Source of the DNA: Lewinellaceae bacterium
GTDB taxonomy: Bacteria > Bacteroidota > Bacteroidia > Chitinophagales > Saprospiraceae
Direction: 5' to 3'
Length of the DNA stretch: 64,000 nucleotides
Assembly (NCBI GenBank): GCA_020636315.1
Contig: JACJYA010000001.1
Span: forward strand, 62,001-126,000
Shown here: piece after piece, positions 43,433 through 52,218 of the stretch
Layout of the letters: each line of letters begins with the position of its first letter
How positions within the stretch are numbered: position 1 is the first letter of the stretch
The notes under the pieces: generated by a model
What the model was told of the DNA's origin: nothing
Seen by the model: the letters and a program-made list of their open reading frames with translations, nothing else
Database searches by the model: none
Program-made: the position numbers and the translations under genes

Positions 43433-43467
43433 CAAATTTTAATACGAATTTTTTCGTATTTTAACAA
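43433..43467 (-). promoter_or_regulatory. Promoter of the blaI operon
   Basis: Minus-strand TTG (43465-43467), a 23-nt spacer and TAAAATTTG (43433-43441), a one-base-longer form of the -7 box. The third operator fills the spacer, so a bound repressor would block both elements. Confidence 0.5.
43443..43458. promoter_or_regulatory. BlaI operator 3
   Basis: TACGAATTTTTTCGTA: third copy of the TACGAA-N4-TTCGTA dyad, inside the -33/-7 spacer. The start-to-start spacing of the three copies is 26 and 30 bp. Confidence 0.78.
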
Positions 43468-43563
43468 AACCCAGCTCTTCTTTGGTAAAAGACACCGGAA
43501 TGAACTCCAGGGATGCAGGAAGCTGTTATGTATTTATCAGCACATTACTGGCATAGCTGCGCA

Positions 43564-43640
43564 AATGTGTGAAAGTGCATAAGTGTAAACGGCTGGTAGC
43601 CTTTCTCTTTTACACCTATACATGCATACGCATTAACACA
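43564..43640. repeat. Degenerate inverted low-complexity repeat
   Basis: Short GTGTGAAAGTGCATAAGTG-like units (43564-43589) face an inverted copy (TTTACACCTATACATGCATA, 43609-43635) across about 20 nt. One of several such spacers in the window. Confidence 0.5.
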
Positions 43641-43682
43641 ATCCAAAAACTGTCCAGTAGTGTAGCAATACCACAAAATTCC

Positions 43683-43690
43683 TAACTTTG
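43683..43690 (+). promoter_or_regulatory. -7 box TAACTTTG
   Basis: A consensus box 50 bp before the lipoprotein gene at 43740; there is no clear -33 element. Confidence 0.45.
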
Positions 43691-43739
43691 CCTTTTGCCG
43701 GCATCGGCTGGTTTTATTTAATCAAAAACCTTCATATCC

Positions 43740-44711
43740 ATGAAAATCGTAATGCCTTTCCTTTTCGGCGCCTGTCTGTTTGCCTTCGCGTCCTGCGGAG
43801 GAGATGGCTCAGCCGGCCAGCAACAATCAAACGCCTCCGAACCTGACACCATCACCACCTCTGATGAGGGAAATCCCGAAGGATATGAGGGCTCTACCCT
43901 AAGGGCCAGCCACAACTGCCAGGTTTCCGGAGAGATCCTGGAAGGCAATCAGTTATGGATCCGGGAGAAAGACATCCTGGTAGTCATAAAAGCAGATTCA
44001 ACGACGCTTGACCCCGACTACGGCCCGAGCCACCGCATTCTGGAAGTCTATGACACCAAAGACTGTAACCGGATCGAACGCAAAGTGCTGCCCGTTGATG
44101 TCAGCCCGGATTTCCCTTACTACATCGCCGAAATCACGTACAACAACAACAGCCAGTTGGTGGCGGCCCACGGTTTCAACAACATCTATATCTATGATGT
44201 GGAGAACCGGCAACTGCTGCCCCAACTGCAGCCCCAGTACATGACGGAACGCTATGGCGTTGACGCCCAGTCAGGTATGATCCAACGACTGGAAGTCTGG
44301 GAAAAATACCTCGTCGGTTACGCCCGCGATTACGGAAGCTTCGTTTTTGACCTGAGCGATAAACAGCACCCCAGCCCGGTGCCGGCTTTTGCAGAATACG
44401 AGGTGGAAACCCAGGTTTTTCACTCCCTCTTCCTGCTGGAATCTCAGGGAGGTTATCAGGCCATCATGCCCAGCTATGATTATGAGGCCAATGAATTTTC
44501 CATCAACCCGGCGTTTAAAAACCCCATAGCCCTGAATACAGATGTACCCAGGAGTGCCCGCAATAACCGTTTCCTGGTGTTGCGGCGGGCCGATGCCGAA
44601 AAAACCGCAGTCGCTTTTGACCTGAAGAACCGCAAAGCTGTCGCTCTGCCTGAAAATATCGCTACTCAGCAAACCAGGAACATCCTGGACTGGCTGAAGC
44701 AGAATGGGTAA
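43740..44711 (+). CDS. Lipoprotein, beta-propeller-like, unknown function
   Basis: A 323-residue lipoprotein with lipobox GACLFAFASC (Cys19). After a Ser/Gln/Asp-rich linker, the mature part reads like blades of a propeller: ILVVIKADSTTLDPDYGPSH, RILEVYDTKDCNRIERKVLP, AAHGFNNIYIYDVENRQLLP and YGSFVFDLSDKQHPSP. The repeated '[IV]Y.YD...R' strand ends are typical of WD- or LVIVD-like surface propellers. No enzyme motif is seen. It is single, preceded by its own -7 box. Confidence 0.62.
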   Translation: MKIVMPFLFGACLFAFASCGGDGSAGQQQSNASEPDTITTSDEGNPEGYEGSTLRASHNCQVSGEILEGNQLWIREKDILVVIKADSTTLDPDYGPSHRILEVYDTKDCNRIERKVLPVDVSPDFPYYIAEITYNNNSQLVAAHGFNNIYIYDVENRQLLPQLQPQYMTERYGVDAQSGMIQRLEVWEKYLVGYARDYGSFVFDLSDKQHPSPVPAFAEYEVETQVFHSLFLLESQGGYQAIMPSYDYEANEFSINPAFKNPIALNTDVPRSARNNRFLVLRRADAEKTAVAFDLKNRKAVALPENIATQQTRNILDWLKQNG

Positions 44712-44901
44712 GTTTATTCAAAATTTACTCAATGAGCTCCGAACAAGCTCTTAACACTTTTTGTCCTCCATTTCACTTATCTTGAGGTAATGGATAGTGG
44801 CAAAGGCTCGGGGCCGGCGTCCATAACCAGCTTGCCTCAGAGCTCTGCCCTGATCCCCTTCCCTATCGTGTGAGATTCTTTTTTGGGGTAAAAAAAGCAA
44901 G

Positions 44902-45414
44902 ATGATGTATCGTCTTTTCTGCCTGGCATTCCTGTTTTTTCTGATGGCCTCCCCGGGTTGCCTGGCACAGCGCATGGATAATAAGAAAATGGAAAAAATA
45001 TTTGAAAAAGAATCCATATATGTAGAAGGAGAGCCCGGCGCATGGATGGCCTATTTTAACGACCACGTCTTATTGGTCATAACCGATGAACAAAACAACC
45101 GGATGCGGGTTTTTACCCCTATTGTCGAGGAGGAGTCGGCCAGCATTTCGCAGATGTCGCGCATGTTAAAAGCCAATTTTCACTCTGCACTCGACGCCAA
45201 ATACAGCGTTTATGAAGGTTTCGTAGTCAGTGTATTCACCCACCCTCTACGCGAACTGACTGAGGCCCAGTTGCTGGATGCCATGAAGCAGGTGGCCAGG
45301 CTGGCCGAAACGTACGGCACCACCTATTCCAGTTCCAGCCTGATATTCGGAGGAGAGGAAGAAGAAAAGAAAGAGGAAAAGAAGGAAGAAAAGTTGATTG
45401 AGAAACGGTCGTGA
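44902..45414 (+). CDS. Secreted protein of unknown function
   Basis: A 170-residue protein with a signal peptide (MMYRLFCLAFLFFLMASPGC; the Cys falls in a possible lipobox but the following residues LAQ suggest ordinary cleavage). The body is short strands and helices: EGEPGAWMAYFNDHVLLVIT, VFTPIVEEESASISQMSRML and NFHSALDAKYSVYEGFVVSV. It ends in a highly charged Glu/Lys tail (GGEEEEKKEEKKEEKLIEKR). The alternating fold recalls type III secretion chaperone-like or YbjN-like domains, but I do not assign it. A DUF2141 gene follows about 100 bp later. Confidence 0.5.
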   Translation: MMYRLFCLAFLFFLMASPGCLAQRMDNKKMEKIFEKESIYVEGEPGAWMAYFNDHVLLVITDEQNNRMRVFTPIVEEESASISQMSRMLKANFHSALDAKYSVYEGFVVSVFTHPLRELTEAQLLDAMKQVARLAETYGTTYSSSSLIFGGEEEEKKEEKKEEKLIEKRS

Positions 45415-45514
45415 TTTTTGATTTTTGATGTGGGAATTTTGCCCGTCTTCTGCGAACCGGGTAAAACTTTTGATTTCAGGAGGCGTCAGCCGAAAATACA
45501 GAAAGCCTAAAATA

Positions 45515-45961
45515 ATGATGAAAATACTCTGGATGAGCCTGATGCTTTCCCCTGCGGCGGGCTCTGCCGGCCCGGTGGATACAGGCCTGGTGGTTTTGAA
45601 TATTCAGAACCTGGAAACAGTGCAAGGTGCGGTTCACATTGCATTGTACGACAGCGAGGTGAATTTTATGAAGGTAGAAAAACGAGTGGCCGGGCTGGCT
45701 ATTCCTGTAAAATCAGGAGCAGCAATAAAAGCGGAACTAGGCCGGTTTCCCTTCGGCGCCTATGCGCTTGCCGTTTTCCATGATCTCAATGATAATGGCA
45801 TTCTGGACAAGAATGCCCTTGGCATTCCCACCGAGCCTTATGGCTTCTCCAATAATCCCCGCCCAAAATGGAGAGCGCCCACCTTCCGCGAAGCCCGCTT
45901 TGAACTACGCCAGGCGGAACTTGAACTCAAGGTTGAAATAAAACGGTGGAAGGATTATTAG
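45515..45961 (+). CDS. DUF2141 secreted protein
   Basis: A 148-residue protein; I start at ATG 45515 (a second ATG follows at once), because the longer frame from 45425 has no signal peptide. The mature part shows the DUF2141 pattern: LVVLNIQNLETVQGAVHIAL, YDSEVNFMK, FPFGAYALAVFHDLNDNGIL, DKNALGIPTEPYGFSNNPRP and the final strands TFREARFELRQAELELKVEI. The 'H D.N.NG.LD.N..G.P.E..GFSNN' motif is diagnostic. These periplasmic or outer-membrane proteins have a jelly-roll-like domain whose function is unknown. Confidence 0.85.
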   Translation: MMKILWMSLMLSPAAGSAGPVDTGLVVLNIQNLETVQGAVHIALYDSEVNFMKVEKRVAGLAIPVKSGAAIKAELGRFPFGAYALAVFHDLNDNGILDKNALGIPTEPYGFSNNPRPKWRAPTFREARFELRQAELELKVEIKRWKDY

Positions 45962-46015
45962 AGGTGGTTTATGAAAGGGAACACGGATGGCCGGAACCAC
46001 AAGGCCTCTGCAGTA

Positions 46016-47077
46016 CTATTGGCTGCCAACTCCAGCCGGTTGCCAGATGAGAGGAAGGCTTACCGTGAAAAAACCGTCAGATTCAATAACATCAACCTTT
46101 TCCTCGGAGAAGAAAGCATAACGGTTCCTGATGTTTTGCAGGCCTAGTTTGGTAGAGGGCATGGCCTGTCGTTTGCGTTGGAGGTTGTTGCGTACGGCCA
46201 GGCGGTTGTTTTCCACCCAAAGTGTGATGTGCAGCGGCCGTTCATCCGAAATGATGTTGTGTTTGACTGCATTCTCAAAAAGGATCTGCAGAGAGAGAGG
46301 GACCAGGTTCAGCGACAGGGCCTCATCAGGCACCTGGATGTTGGCATGGAAGTTTTCGTCAAAGCGTTCCCGGATCAGGAAAAGATAGGCATGCAGAAAA
46401 TCCAGCTCTTCTTTCAGCGTTATCAGTTTTTTGTCTCGTATTTCCAGAATATAGCGATAGACCTTTGACAGCTTCTGAACAAACTGAACGGCCTTTTCCG
46501 GGTCTTCGGGAATGATGTAAGTCAGCGTATTTAAGCTATTGAAAAGAAAATGAGGATTGACCTGGCTCTTAAGGCCTTCCAGTTGGGATTCAATGTTCTC
46601 CCGCTTTAGTTGTTCGGCCTCGATGATCGACCTTTTCCAGCGGTCATAAAGGAAGGCACTCTCGTAAAGCGTACCGACCAGGGCCACGATCATGAGGGTG
46701 CCAACGGTATAATCGAACTGCGTCACCCCCGGGCGTTCCTTATGGTCCAGTAAGACGTGGACATAATCCAGAGACTGGTTTACAACAGCATAGGCCGCCA
46801 AAACCGCCAGAGCCATGTAAATGATCCTTTTCCGGGTTTCCTGATGCCCTGGAAAACGGCGCCGGAAGTAAATGAAGATCGTCCGGCAAACCGTCCAGTA
46901 GGCAACCGTGTACATCAGGGAGATCCCCCATTCCGGAAAGTAGGCAACCAGGCCGTCCGCCAGCGTGGCCTTAAAGAAAAGAAGGGGAATAAAAAAGGAC
47001 AATACGGGAATGCCCAGTAGCAAGACCCAGGTATCATCGAACCCCAATATTTCCTTGTTGCTTTTGTGTTTGTTCAT
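46016..47077 (-). CDS. LytS/YehU-type sensor histidine kinase
   Basis: A 353-residue membrane kinase of the His_kinase class that works with LytTR-type regulators. Four TM helices fill residues 14-150 (WVLLLGIPVLSFFIPLLFF, YTVAYWTVCRTIFIYF, RIIYMALAVLAAYAVV, VGTLMIVALVGTLYESAFLY). A coiled coil leads to the phospho-acceptor box LKSQVNPHFLFNSLNTLTYI, then an HATPase_c domain (QILFENAVKHNIIS, GLQNIRNRYAFFSEEKVDVI). A LytTR response regulator would be expected next to it, but no such gene is in the window on either side, so the kinase is an orphan or its partner lies elsewhere. Confidence 0.85.
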   Translation of the reverse strand: MNKHKSNKEILGFDDTWVLLLGIPVLSFFIPLLFFKATLADGLVAYFPEWGISLMYTVAYWTVCRTIFIYFRRRFPGHQETRKRIIYMALAVLAAYAVVNQSLDYVHVLLDHKERPGVTQFDYTVGTLMIVALVGTLYESAFLYDRWKRSIIEAEQLKRENIESQLEGLKSQVNPHFLFNSLNTLTYIIPEDPEKAVQFVQKLSKVYRYILEIRDKKLITLKEELDFLHAYLFLIRERFDENFHANIQVPDEALSLNLVPLSLQILFENAVKHNIISDERPLHITLWVENNRLAVRNNLQRKRQAMPSTKLGLQNIRNRYAFFSEEKVDVIESDGFFTVSLPLIWQPAGVGSQ

Positions 47078-47214
47078 AGCCCGTACTTTCTCTGTGAAAA
47101 TAGCAATATTACCTGCATAAGTAATTCAATTGAGTGTCTATGGTTCAAAAATCCCTTTATTATGGACTGGCCGCCATTCCTTTCCGGTGAATTGTCGATT
47201 GCCGGGGGTGAGTT

Positions 47215-47265
47215 GTTGATTGGGTTGATTCAGTTGATTGGGTATCCTAAATCAACCCCATCAAC
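47215..47265. repeat. Degenerate inverted repeat (GTTGATTGG units)
   Basis: GTTGATTGGGTTGATT at 47215-47230 and its inverse AATCAACCCCATCAAC at 47250-47265 pair at 15 of 16 positions. It is in the divergent spacer of the LytS kinase and the LETM1-like gene, so it is not simply a terminator. Confidence 0.6.
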
Positions 47266-47301
47266 TAATCAACTAAACCAACTTCATATACCAATCCCCC
47301 T

Positions 47302-47309
47302 TATCTTTG
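47302..47309 (+). promoter_or_regulatory. -7 box TATCTTTG before the LETM1-like gene
   Basis: The box ends five bases before a GTG start at 47314. This makes the ATG at 47332 the better start, giving a leader of about 15-20 nt. Confidence 0.5.
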
Positions 47310-47331
47310 CCCGGTGAAAGCAATCTTAGGC

Positions 47332-48687
47332 ATGATCGACTTCAAATCCAAAAACTGGTTCGAGCAGTACATCTCTTTCAGGCAGGAGCACCCTTTGATG
47401 CTAAGGGACATGCGCCCGCTTTCAGAGATACTGGAACTGAAGCTGGCAGATAATTTTGAAAGCCTGCGCCACCCGCTCTACTTGTGCCTCCAGCATTCGG
47501 GCATGTTGTATGGGTTCCCGATCCACTACCCTTTCGAAGAGTCGGCGCCCTTTATCCGGCGGCTGTCTGCCGAATGGCTGGCCAAGCTCATTCTGCTGGA
47601 TACCATCATATTTGCCATCAGCCTGGAGGAAGGCCAGCCGGAAGGGCAGGCCTATATTGAGATGGTGGCCAGGGCCTGCGCCTGCCTGCGCCATTATTAC
47701 CAGAAGATATCCGAATACGGCCCCGGAGAAACGATGGAATATACAGAAGAGGTTCTATTCCACCGGGTACGCTATAAAAAGAACCACCTCGATTTCAGGC
47801 ACACCGGCATCAACAGCCATTTGTTCTGGGACCTTTACTTTTTCAGGTCATATTACCGCCAATATCAGCAGGAACCCATCAATGAAGCCGAATATTTCCC
47901 GGATTTGGTCGCGAAGAAAAGGGAGATGAAAGCCCTCTCGATCAAAGTGGCTGTTGCTGCAGCTTATGCCGACTGGAAGCTGGTGCGCCAGGAGAAACGC
48001 CTTCTCCGGCAGTTTCGGCGGTCGGCGCGCCTGCTGAACCGGGCGGACAAGCAGCAGATCCGGTACTTCTTCAGATGGGGCTTATCCCTCGATGACATCC
48101 GTTTTCCGGAACTGGAATGGATTGCCCGCCGGTTTTTGATGGATATTTCCCTGCTTGCCGTTTTTTCCGATTCCGATATCGACCTGCAGGAAGACTCTTT
48201 TATGCGGCAACTGGCCCTGCGCCTTCGACTCAACGAGAATGACCTGCTAAGCAGTAAGGCCGACCTGGGGTGTTTCATTTATATTCACGGAAAAGAACTG
48301 CATTTTTACGAGGCCCAGAAGGCCGGGCTCATGCTGCTCGGGCAGGCTCTTTATGAGAACATGATGAAGCTGAGCCATGCCGCTCGCATGGAAGCTGTCG
48401 AAACCCGGGATATGGCTGTCGTCTTCGGCAAAATTCTCCGCCGCCGCCTGGGTATCAACGGCAAGCAGGAACTTCCTTCTGAAGAAGAGATCAAAGCTGC
48501 CATTGAGCAGTTGAAAGACATCCCTAAATTTCTGCCATTTTTCAGTTTCATTTTCATGCCTCTTCCGGGGATTACTGAAATGTATATCTTGTTGGCTTTC
48601 AGCCTGGAAAAGCTCTCCAGGGGCACTATAAGCCTGCTGCCCAGCCAGATCCGGAAGGCTATGCGCCGGCCGCGGGAGGAAGAATAA
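47332..48687 (+). CDS. LETM1-related / TerB-like protein
   Basis: A 451-residue protein (start chosen at ATG 47332). The C-terminus has a LETM1-like motif: LKDIPKFLPFFSFIFMPLPG then ITEMYILLAFSLEKLSRG, the same 'K..PF..F.IiPf.E.....L' order as the mitochondrial LETM1 and its bacterial relatives. The middle part resembles a TerB-type helical domain with acidic residues (ADWKLVRQEKRLLRQFRRSA, VFSDSDIDLQEDSFMRQLAL). Proteins of this layout in Flavobacteriia are annotated as LETM1-related and linked to biofilm. There is no signal peptide and one weakly hydrophobic stretch near the end. A membrane-associated ion- or stress-related role is possible; the assignment is from memory of the family. Confidence 0.65.
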   Translation: MIDFKSKNWFEQYISFRQEHPLMLRDMRPLSEILELKLADNFESLRHPLYLCLQHSGMLYGFPIHYPFEESAPFIRRLSAEWLAKLILLDTIIFAISLEEGQPEGQAYIEMVARACACLRHYYQKISEYGPGETMEYTEEVLFHRVRYKKNHLDFRHTGINSHLFWDLYFFRSYYRQYQQEPINEAEYFPDLVAKKREMKALSIKVAVAAAYADWKLVRQEKRLLRQFRRSARLLNRADKQQIRYFFRWGLSLDDIRFPELEWIARRFLMDISLLAVFSDSDIDLQEDSFMRQLALRLRLNENDLLSSKADLGCFIYIHGKELHFYEAQKAGLMLLGQALYENMMKLSHAARMEAVETRDMAVVFGKILRRRLGINGKQELPSEEEIKAAIEQLKDIPKFLPFFSFIFMPLPGITEMYILLAFSLEKLSRGTISLLPSQIRKAMRRPREEE

Positions 48688-48853
48688 TCCCCGACAAAAA
48701 CTTGGGCTTAAACTCAAATATCCTTAACTTTACAACGATAAGGCACCCCATACCATCTCCCCCAGCTGATTCATTTTCCCCCTAACGTCACCGATATCAG
48801 AGAAGGCTAAAATTAGAATGGTTTTCAAATGAGGTAGAAACCCTTTTTGTTGT

Positions 48854-48861
48854 TAACTTTG
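48854..48861 (+). promoter_or_regulatory. -7 box TAACTTTG of the DUF5606 gene
   Basis: A consensus box 28 bp before the ATG at 48890. It makes the GTG at 48878 a less likely start. Confidence 0.5.
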
Positions 48862-48889
48862 CCCTCCGAATAAAAAGGTGACGAAAATT

Positions 48890-49312
48890 ATGAATCTTGA
48901 AAATCTGATTGCAGTGAGTGGCCTGCCGGGTATCTACCGCATGGCAGCCAACAGAAGTAACGGGCTGATCATCGAGGACGTAAAAACCGGAAAGCGGCGC
49001 TTTGCATCTTCCCGGAAGCATCAGTTCACTCCTCTGGAATCTATTGCCATCTATACAGATGACGGAGAATCCATTGAGTTGAAAAATGTCTTTCGCAATA
49101 TGCTTCAGCAGATCGATGACACCCCCCCGGCCAGCGCCGGCGCCCGGCCAGAGGAACTCCATGAATATTTTGCTGATATACTCCCCAATTATGACCGCGA
49201 CCGGGTTTTCCCCGGAGACATCAAAAAGGTGATCAAGTGGTTCAACTATCTGAATGAAAGTGGCGCCCTTTCGCTGGAAGAAGCAGAAACAGCAGAGGAC
49301 GAGGAAGAGTAG
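48890..49312 (+). CDS. DUF5606 protein
   Basis: A 140-residue cytosolic protein; I prefer the ATG at 48890 over a GTG four codons earlier. The family frame is visible: NLIAVSGLPGIYRMAANRSN, GLIIEDVKTGKRRFASSRKH, then SIAIYTDDGESIELKNVFRN and HEYFADILPNYDRDRVFPGD. An acidic tail follows (EEAETAEDEEE). DUF5606 is confined to Bacteroidota; its N-terminal half looks like a small barrel and the C-terminal half a helical hairpin. Function unknown; it may bind nucleic acid. Confidence 0.82.
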   Translation: MNLENLIAVSGLPGIYRMAANRSNGLIIEDVKTGKRRFASSRKHQFTPLESIAIYTDDGESIELKNVFRNMLQQIDDTPPASAGARPEELHEYFADILPNYDRDRVFPGDIKKVIKWFNYLNESGALSLEEAETAEDEEE

Positions 49313-49583
49313 GCAGCAACCGCCCGGGTTTCTTGCCGGAAGAAGTGCCCGGCCCAATGGCCACATTTAACAAAAACCCGGCAAAGAGCCCGGGCCGTTA
49401 CAGCCGGCTAAAAAATTGAGGGGAAAAATATCAGATTGAAGTAACAATTTCCGGAAAGCCCCGTAATATCAATTGGTTCCCCACAGAGCCGAAGACGACC
49501 AAACATCAATTAAGGAATCAGCCCCCCCGTAGCATTGCTTGTTATCAGCCCCCCAAGCGGCAATAACACAAAAGAAGCATCTC

Positions 49584-51314
49584 ATGAATCTCAAAACGGC
49601 AACAGTTCTACAGCAAGAGAAAGAACGAACATTTGTCCCGAAAGAATTCAAAGTAACAACCTGGTCTAAGCTTAAACCGTACTATAATGATCTGCTAAAC
49701 CGCACGATCCGGTCTCGCGAAGAACTTGAACAGTGGATTAAAGATAAAAGCGAACTGGATGCTGTGGTCAGCGAAGCATTCTCCTGGCGGTATATCAAGA
49801 TCACGGTCAACAGTAATGACGAAAAAGCGGAGGCTCTGTATCAGTACGCCGTACAGGAACTCTCCCCGAAAATCACCTCTTTCGAGCACGCTCTCAATAA
49901 AAAACTGGTAGAAGACCCCTTCACCGACCAACTGGACCCCAAACGCTTCGGTATCCACCTAAGGAGTATCTATAACGCCGTAAACCTTTTTCGCGAAGAG
50001 AATATTCCCCTGGCTACCGAAATTCAAATGAAATCCAAAGAATATGTCAAAATATTCTCGGAAATGACTATTGGGGTGGACGGTAAACAGATGACCCTGC
50101 AGAAAGCCAGCTCTCTCCTGGAAGAAACGGACCGGAACTACCGCGAGGCCGTTTACCACAAGATCCACCAGAGAATCCTGCAGGATACCGGGCAGATCGA
50201 AAACCTCTTTGACCATCTGCTCCGCCTGCGCCACCAGATGGCTCTTAATGCCGGGTTCGACAATTTCCGCGACTTCAAGTTCCAGGCTCTCGGCCGCTTT
50301 GATTATTCGGTCGAAGATTGTTACGATTTCCACGAGTCCATAAAGTCAGAAATTGTTCCTCTTATTGACGACCTGAACTGCTACCGGAAAAAATCACTGA
50401 AACTCGACACGCTTCGCCCCTGGGACCTCTTCGTCGACCCCATCGGGGATATGCCGCTTCGGCCCTTTGAAACCATCGATGACCTCGTAGAGAAGGTCAT
50501 CTTTTGTATGAACCAGTTGCATCCGGACTTCGGCAAGACCATCGCCACCATGAAAGACATGGGCCATCTCGACCTAGAGGCCCGGCCTGCAAAGCGCCCG
50601 GGTGGATACAACATGCCTTTGCACCTGACCGGGCTGCCTTTCATTTTCATGAATGCCACCACTTCTTTAAGTGATATGCGCACTCTCATGCACGAAGGAG
50701 GACATGCAGTACATTCATACCTGACCAGGCAGTACAAGCTCAAATCTGCCAAGCGGGTGCCCTCCGAAGTCGCTGAACTGGCTGCGATGTCAATGGAATT
50801 GCTTTCCATGGAGCATTGGGGGGTCTTCTTCCCCAGTGAAGAGGAATTGAGGCGCGCCAAGATCGCCCAATTGGAGTATGTGCTGAAAGTACTTCCCTGG
50901 ATTGCGACCATCGATAAATTCCAGCATTGGATCTATACCAAACCCGGCCACAGCCGGGAAGAACGGGTCAAAAACTGGATGAGTATCATGCAGGAATTCA
51001 ACTCCTCGATCATCGACCATTCCTCTCTCGAAAAATATACCGCTCACCTATGGCATAAACAATTACATATTTTCGAAGTCCCTTTCTATTATATTGAATA
51101 CGGCATGGCCCAACTGGGTGCTATCGCCCTCTGGATGCAGTACAGAGAAAACCCCGGACAGGCTGTAGATAACTACCTGAATGCTCTGAAGCTGGGCTAT
51201 ACCCGGAATATTCGGGAGATCTACCGAACTGCCGGTATCGAGTTCAACTTCTCCCGCGAGTATGTCAGCCAACTGGGCGCCTTTGTAAAGGAAGAACTGG
51301 ATGCGCTGCTTTAA
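49584..51314 (+). CDS. M3-family oligoendopeptidase
   Basis: A 576-residue zinc peptidase of the thimet oligopeptidase/PepF clan that cuts short peptides in the cytosol. The catalytic HEGGH is at residues 370-374 (MRTLMHEGGHAVHSYLTRQY) and the downstream Glu is in VPSEVAELAAMSMELLSMEH, where PSE.AE supplies the third ligand. Other family stretches are RPAKRPGGYNMPLHLTGLPF and ARDF-type helices in the N-terminal half. I chose ATG 49584 (MNLKTATVLQQEKERTFVPK); the frame extends 15 residues upstream without homology. It is convergent with the next gene with 25 bp between the stops. Confidence 0.92.
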   Translation: MNLKTATVLQQEKERTFVPKEFKVTTWSKLKPYYNDLLNRTIRSREELEQWIKDKSELDAVVSEAFSWRYIKITVNSNDEKAEALYQYAVQELSPKITSFEHALNKKLVEDPFTDQLDPKRFGIHLRSIYNAVNLFREENIPLATEIQMKSKEYVKIFSEMTIGVDGKQMTLQKASSLLEETDRNYREAVYHKIHQRILQDTGQIENLFDHLLRLRHQMALNAGFDNFRDFKFQALGRFDYSVEDCYDFHESIKSEIVPLIDDLNCYRKKSLKLDTLRPWDLFVDPIGDMPLRPFETIDDLVEKVIFCMNQLHPDFGKTIATMKDMGHLDLEARPAKRPGGYNMPLHLTGLPFIFMNATTSLSDMRTLMHEGGHAVHSYLTRQYKLKSAKRVPSEVAELAAMSMELLSMEHWGVFFPSEEELRRAKIAQLEYVLKVLPWIATIDKFQHWIYTKPGHSREERVKNWMSIMQEFNSSIIDHSSLEKYTAHLWHKQLHIFEVPFYYIEYGMAQLGAIALWMQYRENPGQAVDNYLNALKLGYTRNIREIYRTAGIEFNFSREYVSQLGAFVKEELDALL

Positions 51315-51339
51315 TGTCCGGTGAAGGAACGATCGCCTG

Positions 51340-52086
51340 TCAGTTTTCCAGCAGTTGAAACGGATCCTCGTTCAGGCCAACGGACTGAAGCGTGCTTCCT
51401 CCTTTCACGTTGCTCAACCCGAAAGACAGGAAGCCAACTTTGTGGCGGGTGGACAACCTGGCGCCGGTTTCCAGCCTCGTCCACCCTTCCCAGCTGGCTT
51501 TGAGGCCTCCAACCGGAATGATCGAAACCCACATTTTCCAGCTCGCGGGCAACCCCTGCTTATCGAAGGACCACAGGTAAGCGTCGCCGGGAGTGACTCC
51601 TCCGCTGGAGTACCGCACCAGCAAACCTTTGTGGCCATTGCCCAGATCGACGAGGCTTCTGGTAGTCCCCGGGTCAAAAACCTTGGCCGGAGCATTGAGC
51701 CAGAAAGAATCGTTACAGAAAAAGCCCCAGGCCTCCTTCCGCAGGTTTTCAGCCGCCGTTTCCTGTTGTTCAACCCCTTCCTCCCAGGCCCGTCCGGACT
51801 GAGTGGGTGTGTGGAGCAGCACCTTTTTGTCCCCCCATTCTACCTGAACGATCCGGCGAAACTTGTCCCAGATGTATTGATGCCCACCGGGAAAATCCCA
51901 GCGAACATACCGGGTGCTGTCCCATGCCTCCTTATTTATGGTTTCCAGCATTGCCCGGGCTACCCTGTCCGCGTCCGGGCCCGTTTCACCTTCTGGTAAT
52001 GGTTCGTTCAGGATCACTCCGGCAGCTATGACAACAGCCACCAATACTCCCAGGATTATGCCGGCCCACTTCAATACTTTTCGCAT
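51340..52086 (-). CDS. Single-pass membrane protein of unknown function
   Basis: A 248-residue protein from ATG 52086 (MRKVLKWAGIILGVLVAVVI), one N-terminal membrane helix and a soluble domain outside. The domain has a recognisable but unnamed pattern: ARAMLETINKEAWDSTRYVR, WDFPGGHQYIWDKFRRIVQV, LLHTPTQSGRAWEEGVEQQE, FFCNDSFWLNAPAKVF and YSSGGVTPGDAYLWSFDKQG. The 'PGG..Y.WD...' and 'W.F.fdk.glP..w.mW' words occur in a conserved Bacteroidota family that is probably a lipocalin- or LolA-like shell. No function is assigned. The longer frame from 52137 is not supported. Confidence 0.55.
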   Translation of the reverse strand: MRKVLKWAGIILGVLVAVVIAAGVILNEPLPEGETGPDADRVARAMLETINKEAWDSTRYVRWDFPGGHQYIWDKFRRIVQVEWGDKKVLLHTPTQSGRAWEEGVEQQETAAENLRKEAWGFFCNDSFWLNAPAKVFDPGTTRSLVDLGNGHKGLLVRYSSGGVTPGDAYLWSFDKQGLPASWKMWVSIIPVGGLKASWEGWTRLETGARLSTRHKVGFLSFGLSNVKGGSTLQSVGLNEDPFQLLEN

Positions 52087-52191
52087 ACTTTTTGGGGTAT
52101 AAATGCAGGCAGCGCCAAATTGTTCGTAGCCCGGCAAAGGATAATGGGCATCAGGGAAGCCCGAATAATTCCCTTTTTATTTCAAACCAAC

Positions 52192-52199
52192 TATCTTTG
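52192..52199 (+). promoter_or_regulatory. -7 box TATCTTTG of the glycosyltransferase-TIGR02757 pair
   Basis: A consensus box 20 bp before the ATG at 52219. It excludes the upstream starts in the same frame, since they would lie before the transcription start. Confidence 0.55.
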
Positions 52200-52218
52200 C
52201 GGCCACAAACCATTACAG

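Noticed and set aside
44735..44900. Half copy of palindromic element (AACAAGCTCTTA) near 44748
   Set aside because: Only about 10 bases resemble the element-1 end, without a second arm; chance similarity is likely.
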